Source: an uncultured Pelagibacteraceae bacterium (GTDB lineage: Bacteria > Pseudomonadota > Alphaproteobacteria > Pelagibacterales > Pelagibacteraceae). From it: a stretch of DNA of 61,662 bases. A program made the position numbers and the translations under genes. The number at the start of each line of letters is the position of its first letter. Positions within the stretch are counted from its first letter, which is position 1. Where the stretch lies: assembly GCA_902566755.1 (NCBI GenBank), contig CACFJR010000003.1:1-61662 (forward strand). Direction: 5' to 3'. This document shows positions 28,309-36,210 of this stretch, one piece after another. Below the pieces are notes generated by a model that did not search any database, was not told the DNA's origin, and was given only the letters and a program-made list of their open reading frames with translations.

Positions 28309-29238
28309 ATGAAAAAATTTTTTTTTAAAATTTGTATTGTTTTAATTTTTATTATTGTTCCATTCAAAATCGCTTATAGTGATGTTTTTATAGTCGCTAA
28401 GGTGAATCAGGAGATAATAACCAATATTGACGTTGATTTTGAAAAAAAATATTTAGTTTCTTTAAACCCCAACTTAAAAAAATTAGATCAAAATCGTATC
28501 ACCGAATATGCCAAAAATTCTTTGATTAATGAAAAAATTAAAAGAATTGAAATAGAAAAAAAATATGAAATTGTTGCCAACGAAGTATTATTATCAAAAG
28601 TTATTGGAGAGATATATTCAAGCATTGGAATATCTAGTTTAGCAGAGTTTGAAAACTATCTATTGCTAAATGATATTGATATTCAAAGAGTTAAAGAGAA
28701 AATATCTATTGAAATTGCTTGGAACGACTTGATCGTAAGAACTTTTAAAAATGAAATAGAAATTGACCGGAGTCTTTTAAGTGAGCAGGTTGAAAATTTA
28801 GGTAAAGAAATGATTGATAATCTTTTGCTTTCAGAAATAATTTTCACAGTTACAAAAAAAACTGATCTAAAGCTAAAATATGAGGAAATTAAAAAAAGTA
28901 TAAATGAAATTGGATTTGATGAAACAGCGAGAATTTATAGTTTATCTGATAGTAAAAAAAGTGGTGGAAATTTAGGTTGGATTTATAAAAATCAACTCTC
29001 AAAAGAAATAAGGGATGAGCTCAATGAATTAAATGTTGGTAATTATACTAAGCCTATAATAACCAGTGGTGGTTTTTTAATACTTAAATTAAATGATATT
29101 AAAACTGAAAGTATTGAAGTAAATAAAGAAGTTCAATTAAAAAAAATGATTGAATTTGAAAGAGAAAGACAACTTACAAGATTTTCTACTTTATATTACA
29201 AAAGAATCTATAATGACGCTGAAATAGATGAAAAATAA
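28309..29238 (+). CDS. surA: SurA-like periplasmic peptidyl-prolyl isomerase/chaperone
   Basis: About 309 residues from the ATG at 28309, beginning with a signal peptide (FFFKICIVLIFIIVPFKIAYS). A GTG four codons earlier overlaps lptD and is less likely. The N-terminal SurA-type domain starts VAKVNQEIITNIDV. A single rotamase domain follows with FDETARIYSLSDSKKSGGNLGWI and GGFLILKL. It is shorter than E. coli SurA, which has two rotamase domains. It lies between lptD and pdxA as in most proteobacteria, consistent with LptD and porin folding. Confidence 0.88.
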   Translation: MKKFFFKICIVLIFIIVPFKIAYSDVFIVAKVNQEIITNIDVDFEKKYLVSLNPNLKKLDQNRITEYAKNSLINEKIKRIEIEKKYEIVANEVLLSKVIGEIYSSIGISSLAEFENYLLLNDIDIQRVKEKISIEIAWNDLIVRTFKNEIEIDRSLLSEQVENLGKEMIDNLLLSEIIFTVTKKTDLKLKYEEIKKSINEIGFDETARIYSLSDSKKSGGNLGWIYKNQLSKEIRDELNELNVGNYTKPIITSGGFLILKLNDIKTESIEVNKEVQLKKMIEFERERQLTRFSTLYYKRIYNDAEIDEK

Positions 29239-30193
29239 ATCTGTAATAATTGTATCCGGTGATCCAAAGAGTACCTTTAATGAGATTCTAATCAAAACTC
29301 TTAAAAATAGAATTTTTAAAAATGTAAAATTTCCAATTATAATAATTGGTTCAAAAAAAGTATTTAAAAAAGAACTTAGGAAACTCAAGGTAAAAGTAAA
29401 TCTTCAAAATTTTGATAATCCAGAAAATTTAAGTAAAAAAAATATTTATAATATTGATATTCCGATTGACTTAAAAAATTTTTCTTTGGCAAAAAAAAAT
29501 TCATATATAGAAAAATCTTTTAAAATTGCTTTAAATTTGCTTAAAAAAGGTAACTCGTTAGCTTTGATTAATGGTCCTATTTCCAAAACTACTTTTCTTA
29601 AAGGAAAATATAATGGTATTACAGAATATTTGGCTTTTAAAACTAGATCGCATAATGAAGCTATGTTTCTTTTTAATAAAGATCTTAGTGTGAGTCCAAT
29701 GACTACACATATTCCAATAAATAAAGTTGCTCAAAAAATAAAAAAAAAAATGATTATTAATAAGATAAATAGTATTAACAATTTTTATAAAAAATTTTTA
29801 GGTTTTAAACCAAGAATAGCTGTTACAGGTCTTAACCCCCATTGTGAAACATTTAAAGGTAAAAATATTGAAAAAACAGAGATTTTGCCAGCTATTAAAA
29901 TTTTAAAAAAAAAAAAATTAAGAGTGTTAGGTCCCCTTTCTGCAGATACTGTTTTTTTAAAAGAAAATAGAAAAAAATTTAATATTATTGTTGGAATGTA
30001 TCATGATCAAGTGCTTGGACCAATGAAAACAATTTTTGGTTTCGATGCTATTAATATCACAATAGGTTTACCTTTTATAAGAATTACACCAGATCATGGG
30101 CCAAATTATAAAATGTTTGGATTAAATAAATCAAATCCAAAAAGTCTGATACAGGCTTTCAGTTTCTTAAATAAATATGCAATTAAAGCCTAA
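29228..30193 (+). CDS. pdxA: 4-hydroxythreonine-4-phosphate dehydrogenase
   Basis: A 321-residue PdxA that oxidises 4-phosphohydroxythreonine with NAD in pyridoxal phosphate synthesis. The start VIIVSGDPKSTFNEI is a variant of the usual GDPAGIGPE loop. Metal-binding histidines are visible in MTTHIPI, GMYHDQVLGP and TPDHGPNY. GLNPHCE and INGPISK are also conserved. It overlaps surA by 11 nt and rsmA by 17. Confidence 0.94.
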   Translation: MKNKSVIIVSGDPKSTFNEILIKTLKNRIFKNVKFPIIIIGSKKVFKKELRKLKVKVNLQNFDNPENLSKKNIYNIDIPIDLKNFSLAKKNSYIEKSFKIALNLLKKGNSLALINGPISKTTFLKGKYNGITEYLAFKTRSHNEAMFLFNKDLSVSPMTTHIPINKVAQKIKKKMIINKINSINNFYKKFLGFKPRIAVTGLNPHCETFKGKNIEKTEILPAIKILKKKKLRVLGPLSADTVFLKENRKKFNIIVGMYHDQVLGPMKTIFGFDAINITIGLPFIRITPDHGPNYKMFGLNKSNPKSLIQAFSFLNKYAIKA

Positions 30194-30962
30194 AAAAAGT
30201 TTAGGGCAGAATTTTTTGCACGATAAAAATATAATTGAAAAAATTATTAATGCATCAAATATTGGCTCTAATGACGAGATACTTGAAGTTGGACCCGGAA
30301 CAGGTAATTTAACAGAATTAATAATTTCTCAAAATCCAAAAAAAATTGATGTAATTGAAAAAGACAAAAAACTTGCAAGTATTCTTGAGGAAAAATTCTT
30401 AAATAAAATTAATATTATTACAGAAGACATTTTAAGATTACCAGTCGAATTTTACTCAAGAAGAAAGTTTCTAATTTTGGGAAATCTTCCTTACAATATT
30501 TCAACCAAAATTTTATCAACTTGGTGTCTTAATAATAAGCTCAGTGTATCGAAGATGATATTGATGTTTCAAAAGGAAGTTGCTGAAAGAATTGTAGCTG
30601 ATGTAAATTCTAAAAATTACAGCAGAATCACAATTTTATCCAAATGGAAATTTAATATTAGAAAAGTAACTGATGTTAAGCCAAATAGTTTTTTTCCAAA
30701 GCCAAAGGTTCACAGCACAGTTTTAGAATTCACTCCAAAAAAGAAAATACATAAGATAGAAGACCCAAAAAATTTGGAAAAGATAACTAAGGTTTTTTTT
30801 AGCCAAAGAAGAAAAATGGTAAAAAAACCCATCAATATTTTATTTAAAAACTTAAAATTTGATTATAAAAAATTTAATATTAATCCTTCAGATAGACCAC
30901 AAAATCTCAATGTTGATAAATATTTAAAGATTGTAAATGAATATGAAAATTTAAGAGGTTAA
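30177..30962 (+). CDS. rsmA: 16S rRNA dimethyladenosine transferase
   Basis: A 261-residue SAM-dependent methyltransferase that dimethylates two adjacent adenines near the 3' end of 16S rRNA. Motifs are [23 protein letters not shown] (SAM motif I), and NLPYNIST (the NLPY catalytic motif IV), followed by [16 protein letters not shown] and [12 protein letters not shown]. It is the last gene of the lptF-to-rsmA run and overlaps the convergent gmk by 12 nt. Confidence 0.96.
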   Translation: MQLKPKKSLGQNFLHDKNIIEKIINASNIGSNDEILEVGPGTGNLTELIISQNPKKIDVIEKDKKLASILEEKFLNKINIITEDILRLPVEFYSRRKFLILGNLPYNISTKILSTWCLNNKLSVSKMILMFQKEVAERIVADVNSKNYSRITILSKWKFNIRKVTDVKPNSFFPKPKVHSTVLEFTPKKKIHKIEDPKNLEKITKVFFSQRRKMVKKPINILFKNLKFDYKKFNINPSDRPQNLNVDKYLKIVNEYENLRG

Positions 30963-31583
30963 TTTTTTAATATGTTTTCTAATTGAGTCTATCTTATAAT
31001 CGCTTTTCTTGTTGCTTATTTCACAATCTATATACTCTGATATCTGTCTATAACAAATTTCAAGATCATTATTTATTATCACATAGTTATAGTCTTTCCA
31101 GTGCAAAACATCTCTGTCAAACTGTTTCATTCTTTCCTCTGCTATAAGTTTATCTTTCATGTCTCTATTCGAAAGTCTCTTGAAAAGCTCTTCCCTGCTT
31201 GGTGGTAAAATAAAAAAAGTCAATAATTTATTTTTTAATTTTTTAGATATAATTTGATTAGTTCCTTGCCAGTCAATGTCAAAGATAACATTATTTCCTT
31301 TGCTCAATTCATTAAATATATTTAATTTTGTTGTCCCATAAAAGTTATTAAAAACTTTTGCATATTCTAAAAATTCATTATTTTTAATCATCTCTTCAAA
31401 CTTTTCGTTATTCACGAAATAATAGTCTCTTCCATCCACCTCGTTTGATCTTGGGGTTCTTGTTGTATGTGATATTGATGTAACGAAACCTTTTCTTTCT
31501 GACAAAAGTTTAACTAAGGTTGTTTTCCCTGCTCCTGACGGAGATGAAAGAATTACCATTATCCCTTCACTCATTGGGGACAT
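30951..31583 (-). CDS. gmk: Guanylate kinase
   Basis: A 210-residue GMP kinase. The P-loop is [11 protein letters not shown], and the GMP-binding [18 protein letters not shown] and IDWQGTNQI segments are present. ATG at 31583 or three codons later would both give a normal N-terminus. It lies 6 nt after acpP. In many alphaproteobacteria fabF, mltG and a yicC-type gene separate acpP from gmk; here none do. Confidence 0.95.
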   Translation of the reverse strand: MSPMSEGIMVILSSPSGAGKTTLVKLLSERKGFVTSISHTTRTPRSNEVDGRDYYFVNNEKFEEMIKNNEFLEYAKVFNNFYGTTKLNIFNELSKGNNVIFDIDWQGTNQIISKKLKNKLLTFFILPPSREELFKRLSNRDMKDKLIAEERMKQFDRDVLHWKDYNYVIINNDLEICYRQISEYIDCEISNKKSDYKIDSIRKHIKKLTS

Positions 31584-31589
31584 TAAGAA

Positions 31590-31829
31590 TTAATTGCTTT
31601 TGTTTTCAATAAATTTAATTGCATCACCTACTGTAAGAATTTTTTCAGCTTCACTATCTGAAATTTCTGATCCGAATTCCTCCTCGAAAGCCATAACTAA
31701 TTCAACAGTATCTAAGCTATCTGCACCCAAATCATCAATGAAACTAGCTTCGTCAGTAACTTTCGCTTCATCTATGCCAAGGTGATCTGCAACAATTTTT
31801 TTTACTTTACTTGATATATCTTCTGCCAT
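31590..31829 (-). CDS. acpP: Acyl carrier protein
   Basis: A 79-residue acidic ACP. The phosphopantetheine serine lies in [11 protein letters not shown] (near residue 36), and [17 protein letters not shown] and FEEEFGSEI are standard. It holds growing acyl chains for FabD, FabG and other enzymes. A good Shine-Dalgarno (AAAGGA) precedes the ATG. It lies 48 nt downstream of fabG in a fabD-fabG-acpP-gmk transcript. Confidence 0.97.
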   Translation of the reverse strand: MAEDISSKVKKIVADHLGIDEAKVTDEASFIDDLGADSLDTVELVMAFEEEFGSEISDSEAEKILTVGDAIKFIENKSN

Positions 31830-31877
31830 TTTGATCCTTTGTTTGATTTTTTCTTAATAAATAAAAAAGAACTTTTG

Positions 31878-32615
31878 TCAACCCAAATACATGCCTCCAT
31901 TAACATGAATCGTTTCTCCAGTGATATAATTTGACATTTCTGATGATAAAAAAGCAGCAACATTAGCTACATCTGATGGTTCTCCCAATCTATTTGATGG
32001 TATTTTTGCAAGTATCAATTCCTTAAATTTTGGGTCAATTTTTTCAGTCATGTTTGTTTTGATAAATCCAGGTGATATACAATTTATATTAATATTCTTT
32101 TTAGCATATTCCAGTGCCAAACTTTTGCTCATACCAATGATACCAGATTTGGAAGCAGCGTAATTTGCCTGACCTACATTTCCAGTATGACCAACAACAG
32201 AAGTAATATTAATTATTTTACCAGATTTATTTTTGATCATCTTTTTTAAAAAAAACTTACATAATAAAAAAGTGGAGGTAAGATTAATATCTATTACTTG
32301 CTGCCATTCAATTTGAGACATTCTTAAAGATAAATTATCTTTCGTTATCCCTGCATTGTTAATTAGTATATCTGGACAACCCTTTAGTTCAACGCAAACA
32401 GTTTCAACAAATTTTTCGATTTCATCATGTTTTGATATATCGAATTTTTTTAATATCATTCCATTAAAATCACTCTTAAGTTTGCTTAATTTTCCTTCAT
32501 TTGTACCTGAGCCTAAAACGGTTGCACCTGCCGAATGAAACTTTTCTAAAATTGAGTATCCTATACCACCTGTTGCACCAGTGATGACAGCTTTTTTATT
32601 TTTTAAATTAATCAT
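31878..32615 (-). CDS. fabG: 3-oxoacyl-ACP reductase FabG
   Basis: A 245-residue short-chain dehydrogenase that reduces beta-ketoacyl-ACP with NADPH. The cofactor loop TGATGGIG, INNAGITKDNLSLRM, the catalytic Ser in NITSVVGHTGN and YAASKSG are visible. The ending YITGETIHVNGGMYLG is typical of true FabG. Position between fabD and acpP settles the function. It overlaps fabD by 8 nt. Confidence 0.96.
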   Translation of the reverse strand: MINLKNKKAVITGATGGIGYSILEKFHSAGATVLGSGTNEGKLSKLKSDFNGMILKKFDISKHDEIEKFVETVCVELKGCPDILINNAGITKDNLSLRMSQIEWQQVIDINLTSTFLLCKFFLKKMIKNKSGKIINITSVVGHTGNVGQANYAASKSGIIGMSKSLALEYAKKNININCISPGFIKTNMTEKIDPKFKELILAKIPSNRLGEPSDVANVAAFLSSEMSNYITGETIHVNGGMYLG

Positions 32616-33537
32616 TTATTAATAACTTAATATCTTCTTCGCTATTTATTGAATTAACATTTACATTTTTATTAATTCTTTTTATTAAACCAGATAGCAC
32701 TTTTCCTGGGCCAATTTCTACAAAATTTTTAACTCCATTATTTATCATATATTCAACGCTCTCTAACCAGCGAACCTTTTTTTCAATTTGTGATATTAAT
32801 AGTGATTTTATTTCTTTTGATGAACTAGTCTCATTGGCTGTAACATTAGATATTATTGGCTTTTCTAACTCACTCATATTTAGATCATTAATATAATTAG
32901 TCATTTTTTCAGATGCTGTTTTCATATATTTACAATGAAAAGGAGCACTTACATTTAATTTTAAGTTTTTAACTTTTTTATTAGTCAAATCATCTGACAA
33001 TAAATTAATGTCTTTTTTAAGACCACTAACAACCACTTGAAGATTGGAATTGTCGTTTGCAATAAAACATTTATATTTTTTGCTGTTCGTTTCTAAAATT
33101 TTATCTAATTCTTTTGAAGCCATTCCCAAAACAACCAACATCGCTCCTTCCCCACTGGGGACAGCTTCTTGCATGAACTTACCTCTTTTCTGTAGGATTT
33201 TGAGAGTATCTTCAAAATTTATAGAACCTACACAAGCTAAAGCAGAGTATTCACCAAGAGAGTGACCTGCAAAATATTTAAATTTTTTAAAATCATATCC
33301 AAACTCTTTTTTGATAGTTTCAAAAATACAATAACTAGCTAGAAATATTGCTGGTTGAGTATTCTCAGTCAAGTTTAATTTGTTTTCTGGACCTTCAAAT
33401 ATTATTTTTGTAATTGGAACATTTAAGATTGCATCTGCATCTTTAAATAACCTTTTCACGAGATCATATTTCTCATAAAATTCCTTTATCATTCCAATCT
33501 TTTGTGATCCTTGACCTGGAAAAACTATAGAAAACAT
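32608..33537 (-). CDS. fabD: Malonyl-CoA:ACP transacylase
   Basis: A 309-residue acyltransferase that loads malonate onto ACP. The motifs are FPGQGSQKIGM at the start, GHSLGEYSALA with the nucleophile serine, and the catalytic histidine in NVSAPFHCKYM. It heads the fabD-fabG-acpP-gmk run. Its start is 78 nt from the divergent rpsF start. Confidence 0.96.
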   Translation of the reverse strand: MFSIVFPGQGSQKIGMIKEFYEKYDLVKRLFKDADAILNVPITKIIFEGPENKLNLTENTQPAIFLASYCIFETIKKEFGYDFKKFKYFAGHSLGEYSALACVGSINFEDTLKILQKRGKFMQEAVPSGEGAMLVVLGMASKELDKILETNSKKYKCFIANDNSNLQVVVSGLKKDINLLSDDLTNKKVKNLKLNVSAPFHCKYMKTASEKMTNYINDLNMSELEKPIISNVTANETSSSKEIKSLLISQIEKKVRWLESVEYMINNGVKNFVEIGPGKVLSGLIKRINKNVNVNSINSEEDIKLLIND

Positions 33538-33615
33538 CTTTTTTTTGCTCTTTTTTTTTGTCTTGTAATAAAAGTATTATAATAGTATATCAATTTTTTT
33601 TATATATAATTTGTA
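33538..33615. promoter_or_regulatory. AT-rich divergent promoter region between fabD and rpsF
   Basis: A 78-nt gap of almost pure A/T contains a TATAAT hexamer on the + strand at 33578-33583, 33 nt before the rpsF ATG. Opposite-strand TTGATA and TATTAC-like hexamers face fabD. No hairpin for ribosomal-protein autoregulation is obvious. Both promoters are inferred from position and base pattern alone. Confidence 0.35.
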
Positions 33616-33981
33616 ATGAATCTATACGAACATACAATCATAGCTAGGCAGGACATAAGCCCTGGTCAAATTAAAAGTTTGAAGGAAAAATATTCTAAGC
33701 TAATTGAGGAAAACAAAGGAAGTTTAGTCCAGACTCAAGAGTGGGGTCTATTAAATTTATCTTATCTCATTAAAAAGAATAAAAAAGGTAATTATATTCA
33801 TTTTAAGATTAAAGGTGATGGTGAACTGATTAAAGAGCTAGAGAAAAATGAAAGAATTGATAAAAACCTTTTACGTTTTATAACAATTAAAGTTAAAAAG
33901 TTTGATTTAAAAGAAAATTATTTTGGGAAAGAGGAAGTTGAGGAAATAAAAAAGGGTAAAAAAAAGATAGATGAAAAATAG
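33616..33981 (+). CDS. rpsF: 30S ribosomal protein S6
   Basis: A 121-residue S6, starting [18 protein letters not shown], with [23 protein letters not shown] and NLLRFITIK as in the family. It binds the central domain of 16S rRNA together with S18. The tail is Lys/Glu-rich. It leads the conserved rpsF-rpsR-rplI-dnaB order and overlaps rpsR by 11 nt. Confidence 0.95.
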   Translation: MNLYEHTIIARQDISPGQIKSLKEKYSKLIEENKGSLVQTQEWGLLNLSYLIKKNKKGNYIHFKIKGDGELIKELEKNERIDKNLLRFITIKVKKFDLKENYFGKEEVEEIKKGKKKIDEK

Positions 33982-34243
33982 AAAAAATAATTCAAAAAAG
34001 GGAAAAAGCAGCAGTTTTTCTAAATTAAGTATTTTTCAACCAAACAAATATAAATTTAAAAAAAGTTGCCCCTTATCAGTAAAAGATGCTCCAAAGATCA
34101 ACTATAAAAATATAAAATTATTAAAAAGGTATATTTCAGAAAATGGAAAGATTCTTCCCTCAAGAATCACAAATGTTTCTCAAAAAAAACAAAGAGAATT
34201 ATCGTTATCAATTAAACGAGCTAGAAATTTAGCATTAATTTAA
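33971..34243 (+). CDS. rpsR: 30S ribosomal protein S18
   Basis: A 90-residue S18 with a basic, Ser/Lys-rich N-terminal extension. The core begins with the [15 protein letters not shown] segment and ends [39 protein letters not shown], the usual pattern. It partners S6 in the ribosomal platform. It lies between rpsF and rplI. Confidence 0.95.
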   Translation: MKNRKNNSKKGKSSSFSKLSIFQPNKYKFKKSCPLSVKDAPKINYKNIKLLKRYISENGKILPSRITNVSQKKQRELSLSIKRARNLALI

Positions 34244-34246
34244 ATT

Positions 34247-34705
34247 ATGAAAGTAATATTATTAGAAAATTTAGCTAAAATAGGTTCAATTGGCGAGATA
34301 ATTGACGTTAAAAGAGGTTTTGCAAGAAACTATCTGATTTCAAATAAAAAAGCTCTTTACGCTTCAAAAGAAAATATAAAAGAAGTAGAAAAAATTAAGA
34401 CTGAACTTAATAAGAAAGATCAGGACAAGAAAAAAGAGGCAAAACAAATATATGAAAATTTAAAAAACAAAGTGTACGAAGTAAAAAAATTAACCACAGA
34501 GAACAAAGATCTTTATGGATCAATTAAACCTACCGAAATTTCTAAAATTATAAATTTATCAGATAAAATTGATGTTAAGCCATCGCTAATACAACCTTTA
34601 AATGAAATAAAATCTTTGGGTGTCTTTAAAGTAAGAATAAATCTCCACTCTGAAGTACAGGCTGAAATAAAGATTAAAGTTATTTCTGAGGATAACATCA
34701 ATTAA
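34247..34705 (+). CDS. rplI: 50S ribosomal protein L9
   Basis: A 152-residue L9. The N-terminal RNA-binding domain is clear (MKVILLENLAKIGSIGEIIDVKRGFARNYLI). A long charged helix follows, then the C-terminal domain with DLYGSIKPTEI and LGVFKVRINLHSEV. It begins 3 nt after rpsR. The 68-nt gap to dnaB contains a T-run after its stop but no strong stem. Confidence 0.96.
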   Translation: MKVILLENLAKIGSIGEIIDVKRGFARNYLISNKKALYASKENIKEVEKIKTELNKKDQDKKKEAKQIYENLKNKVYEVKKLTTENKDLYGSIKPTEISKIINLSDKIDVKPSLIQPLNEIKSLGVFKVRINLHSEVQAEIKIKVISEDNIN

Positions 34706-34773
34706 TTTATACATTTTTTTCCCCATACTATAAATATGCTGTTTTTTTAATATTTAAACTGTACTATTTAAAT

Positions 34774-36189
34774 GTGAACAAAAGTTTAAATCTAATTCAA
34801 AATAATTTTAAGGAACTTCCAAATAACATTGAGGCAGAACAATCGGTAATTGGCTCTATTCTAACTCAAAATGAAATTTTTGATGAAATCACAGGAATTA
34901 TTTCAGATAAAAATTTTTTTGATCCACTCCATCAAAAAATATTTGGATCAATACAAAATCTTGTTTACAAAGGGTTATTGGCAAACCCTATAACTCTTAA
35001 AAATTATTTTGAAAATGAGAATGATGATTTAAATGTTCCAGAGTATTTAATTAAAATTACTAAATTTTCAACATCATCAAGACAAGCTATAGAATACTCA
35101 AAGATCATTTACGATATGTTTGTTAGAAGGGAGCTTATTAAAATTTCAGAAAATATTATTGATACTGCAAAATTAAATGACATAAATATAAATGGAAAAT
35201 CCATAATAGAAAACTCAGAAAAAATACTTTATGACCTTGCTGAAAAAGGTTCTTTTAATTCAAATATAATTAAATTTGATGAGGCAGTTAGACAAACCAT
35301 TGATATGGCATCCAATGCTTATAAAAATGAGGAGGGTATTGTTGGTGTCCCTACTGGGTTGAGAGACTTAGATGATCGTCTTGGCGGTTTGCATAAATCT
35401 GATTTAGTGATTATTGCTGGAAGACCTGCAATGGGTAAAACTGCTTTAGCTACAAATATAGCTTTTAATGCTGCAACAAATATTCAAAAAACAAATAAAA
35501 AGTCTTGCATAGCATTTTTTTCTCTTGAAATGTCTTCTGAGCAATTATCAACTCGAATTTTGGCTGAACAATCAAGGATAAAATCAAATGATATAAGAAG
35601 GGGAAAAATATCTGAAGAACAATTTGAACAATTTTTAGAAACTTCAAAAAATATTTCTGAATTGCCATTATATATAGATGAAACTCCTGCAATTACTATT
35701 GCTTCACTCTCTAATAGAGCTAGGAGGATCAAAAGACTTTATGGTTTAGATATGGTCGTAGTTGACTATATACAATTAATGAGAGCTTCAAATTTTAAGG
35801 AAGGACGTGTACAAGAAATTTCTGAAATTACACAGGGACTAAAAGCTTTAGCCAAAGAGCTTGCTGTGCCGGTTTTGGCTTTATCCCAGTTATCTAGAGC
35901 AGTTGAACAAAGAGATGATAAAAAACCACAATTGTCCGATCTAAGAGAGTCAGGATCTATTGAACAAGATGCAGATGTTGTAATGTTCGTCTACAGAGAG
36001 TCCTACTACTTAAAAGGAAAAGAACCTAGGCCTGCTACAGTTGAGCATGCAGAATGGCAAGCCAAAATGAATGAAATTTCGCATTTAGCAGAATTAATCA
36101 TTGGTAAACAAAGACATGGTCCTACCGGCAAAATCACATTAGAATTTGAGGAAATGTTTACTAAATTTAATGATGCTACAAATAATTAA
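34774..36189 (+). CDS. dnaB: Replicative DNA helicase DnaB
   Basis: A 471-residue hexameric helicase that opens the replication fork. The N-terminal domain (about 12-115) begins with PNNIEAEQSVIGSIL, and the RecA-like domain has Walker A in GRPAMGKTALA, FFSLEMSSEQL, and the Walker B-like VVVDYIQLM. LSQLSRAVEQR and DLRESGSIEQDADVV follow. The start is GTG at 34774; an overlapping ATG is in another frame and stops at once. In many relatives alr and radA follow, but here a large exporter does. Confidence 0.96.
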   Translation: MNKSLNLIQNNFKELPNNIEAEQSVIGSILTQNEIFDEITGIISDKNFFDPLHQKIFGSIQNLVYKGLLANPITLKNYFENENDDLNVPEYLIKITKFSTSSRQAIEYSKIIYDMFVRRELIKISENIIDTAKLNDININGKSIIENSEKILYDLAEKGSFNSNIIKFDEAVRQTIDMASNAYKNEEGIVGVPTGLRDLDDRLGGLHKSDLVIIAGRPAMGKTALATNIAFNAATNIQKTNKKSCIAFFSLEMSSEQLSTRILAEQSRIKSNDIRRGKISEEQFEQFLETSKNISELPLYIDETPAITIASLSNRARRIKRLYGLDMVVVDYIQLMRASNFKEGRVQEISEITQGLKALAKELAVPVLALSQLSRAVEQRDDKKPQLSDLRESGSIEQDADVVMFVYRESYYLKGKEPRPATVEHAEWQAKMNEISHLAELIIGKQRHGPTGKITLEFEEMFTKFNDATNN

Positions 36190-36210
36190 ATATAAGATAT
36201 ATATTTAGTA

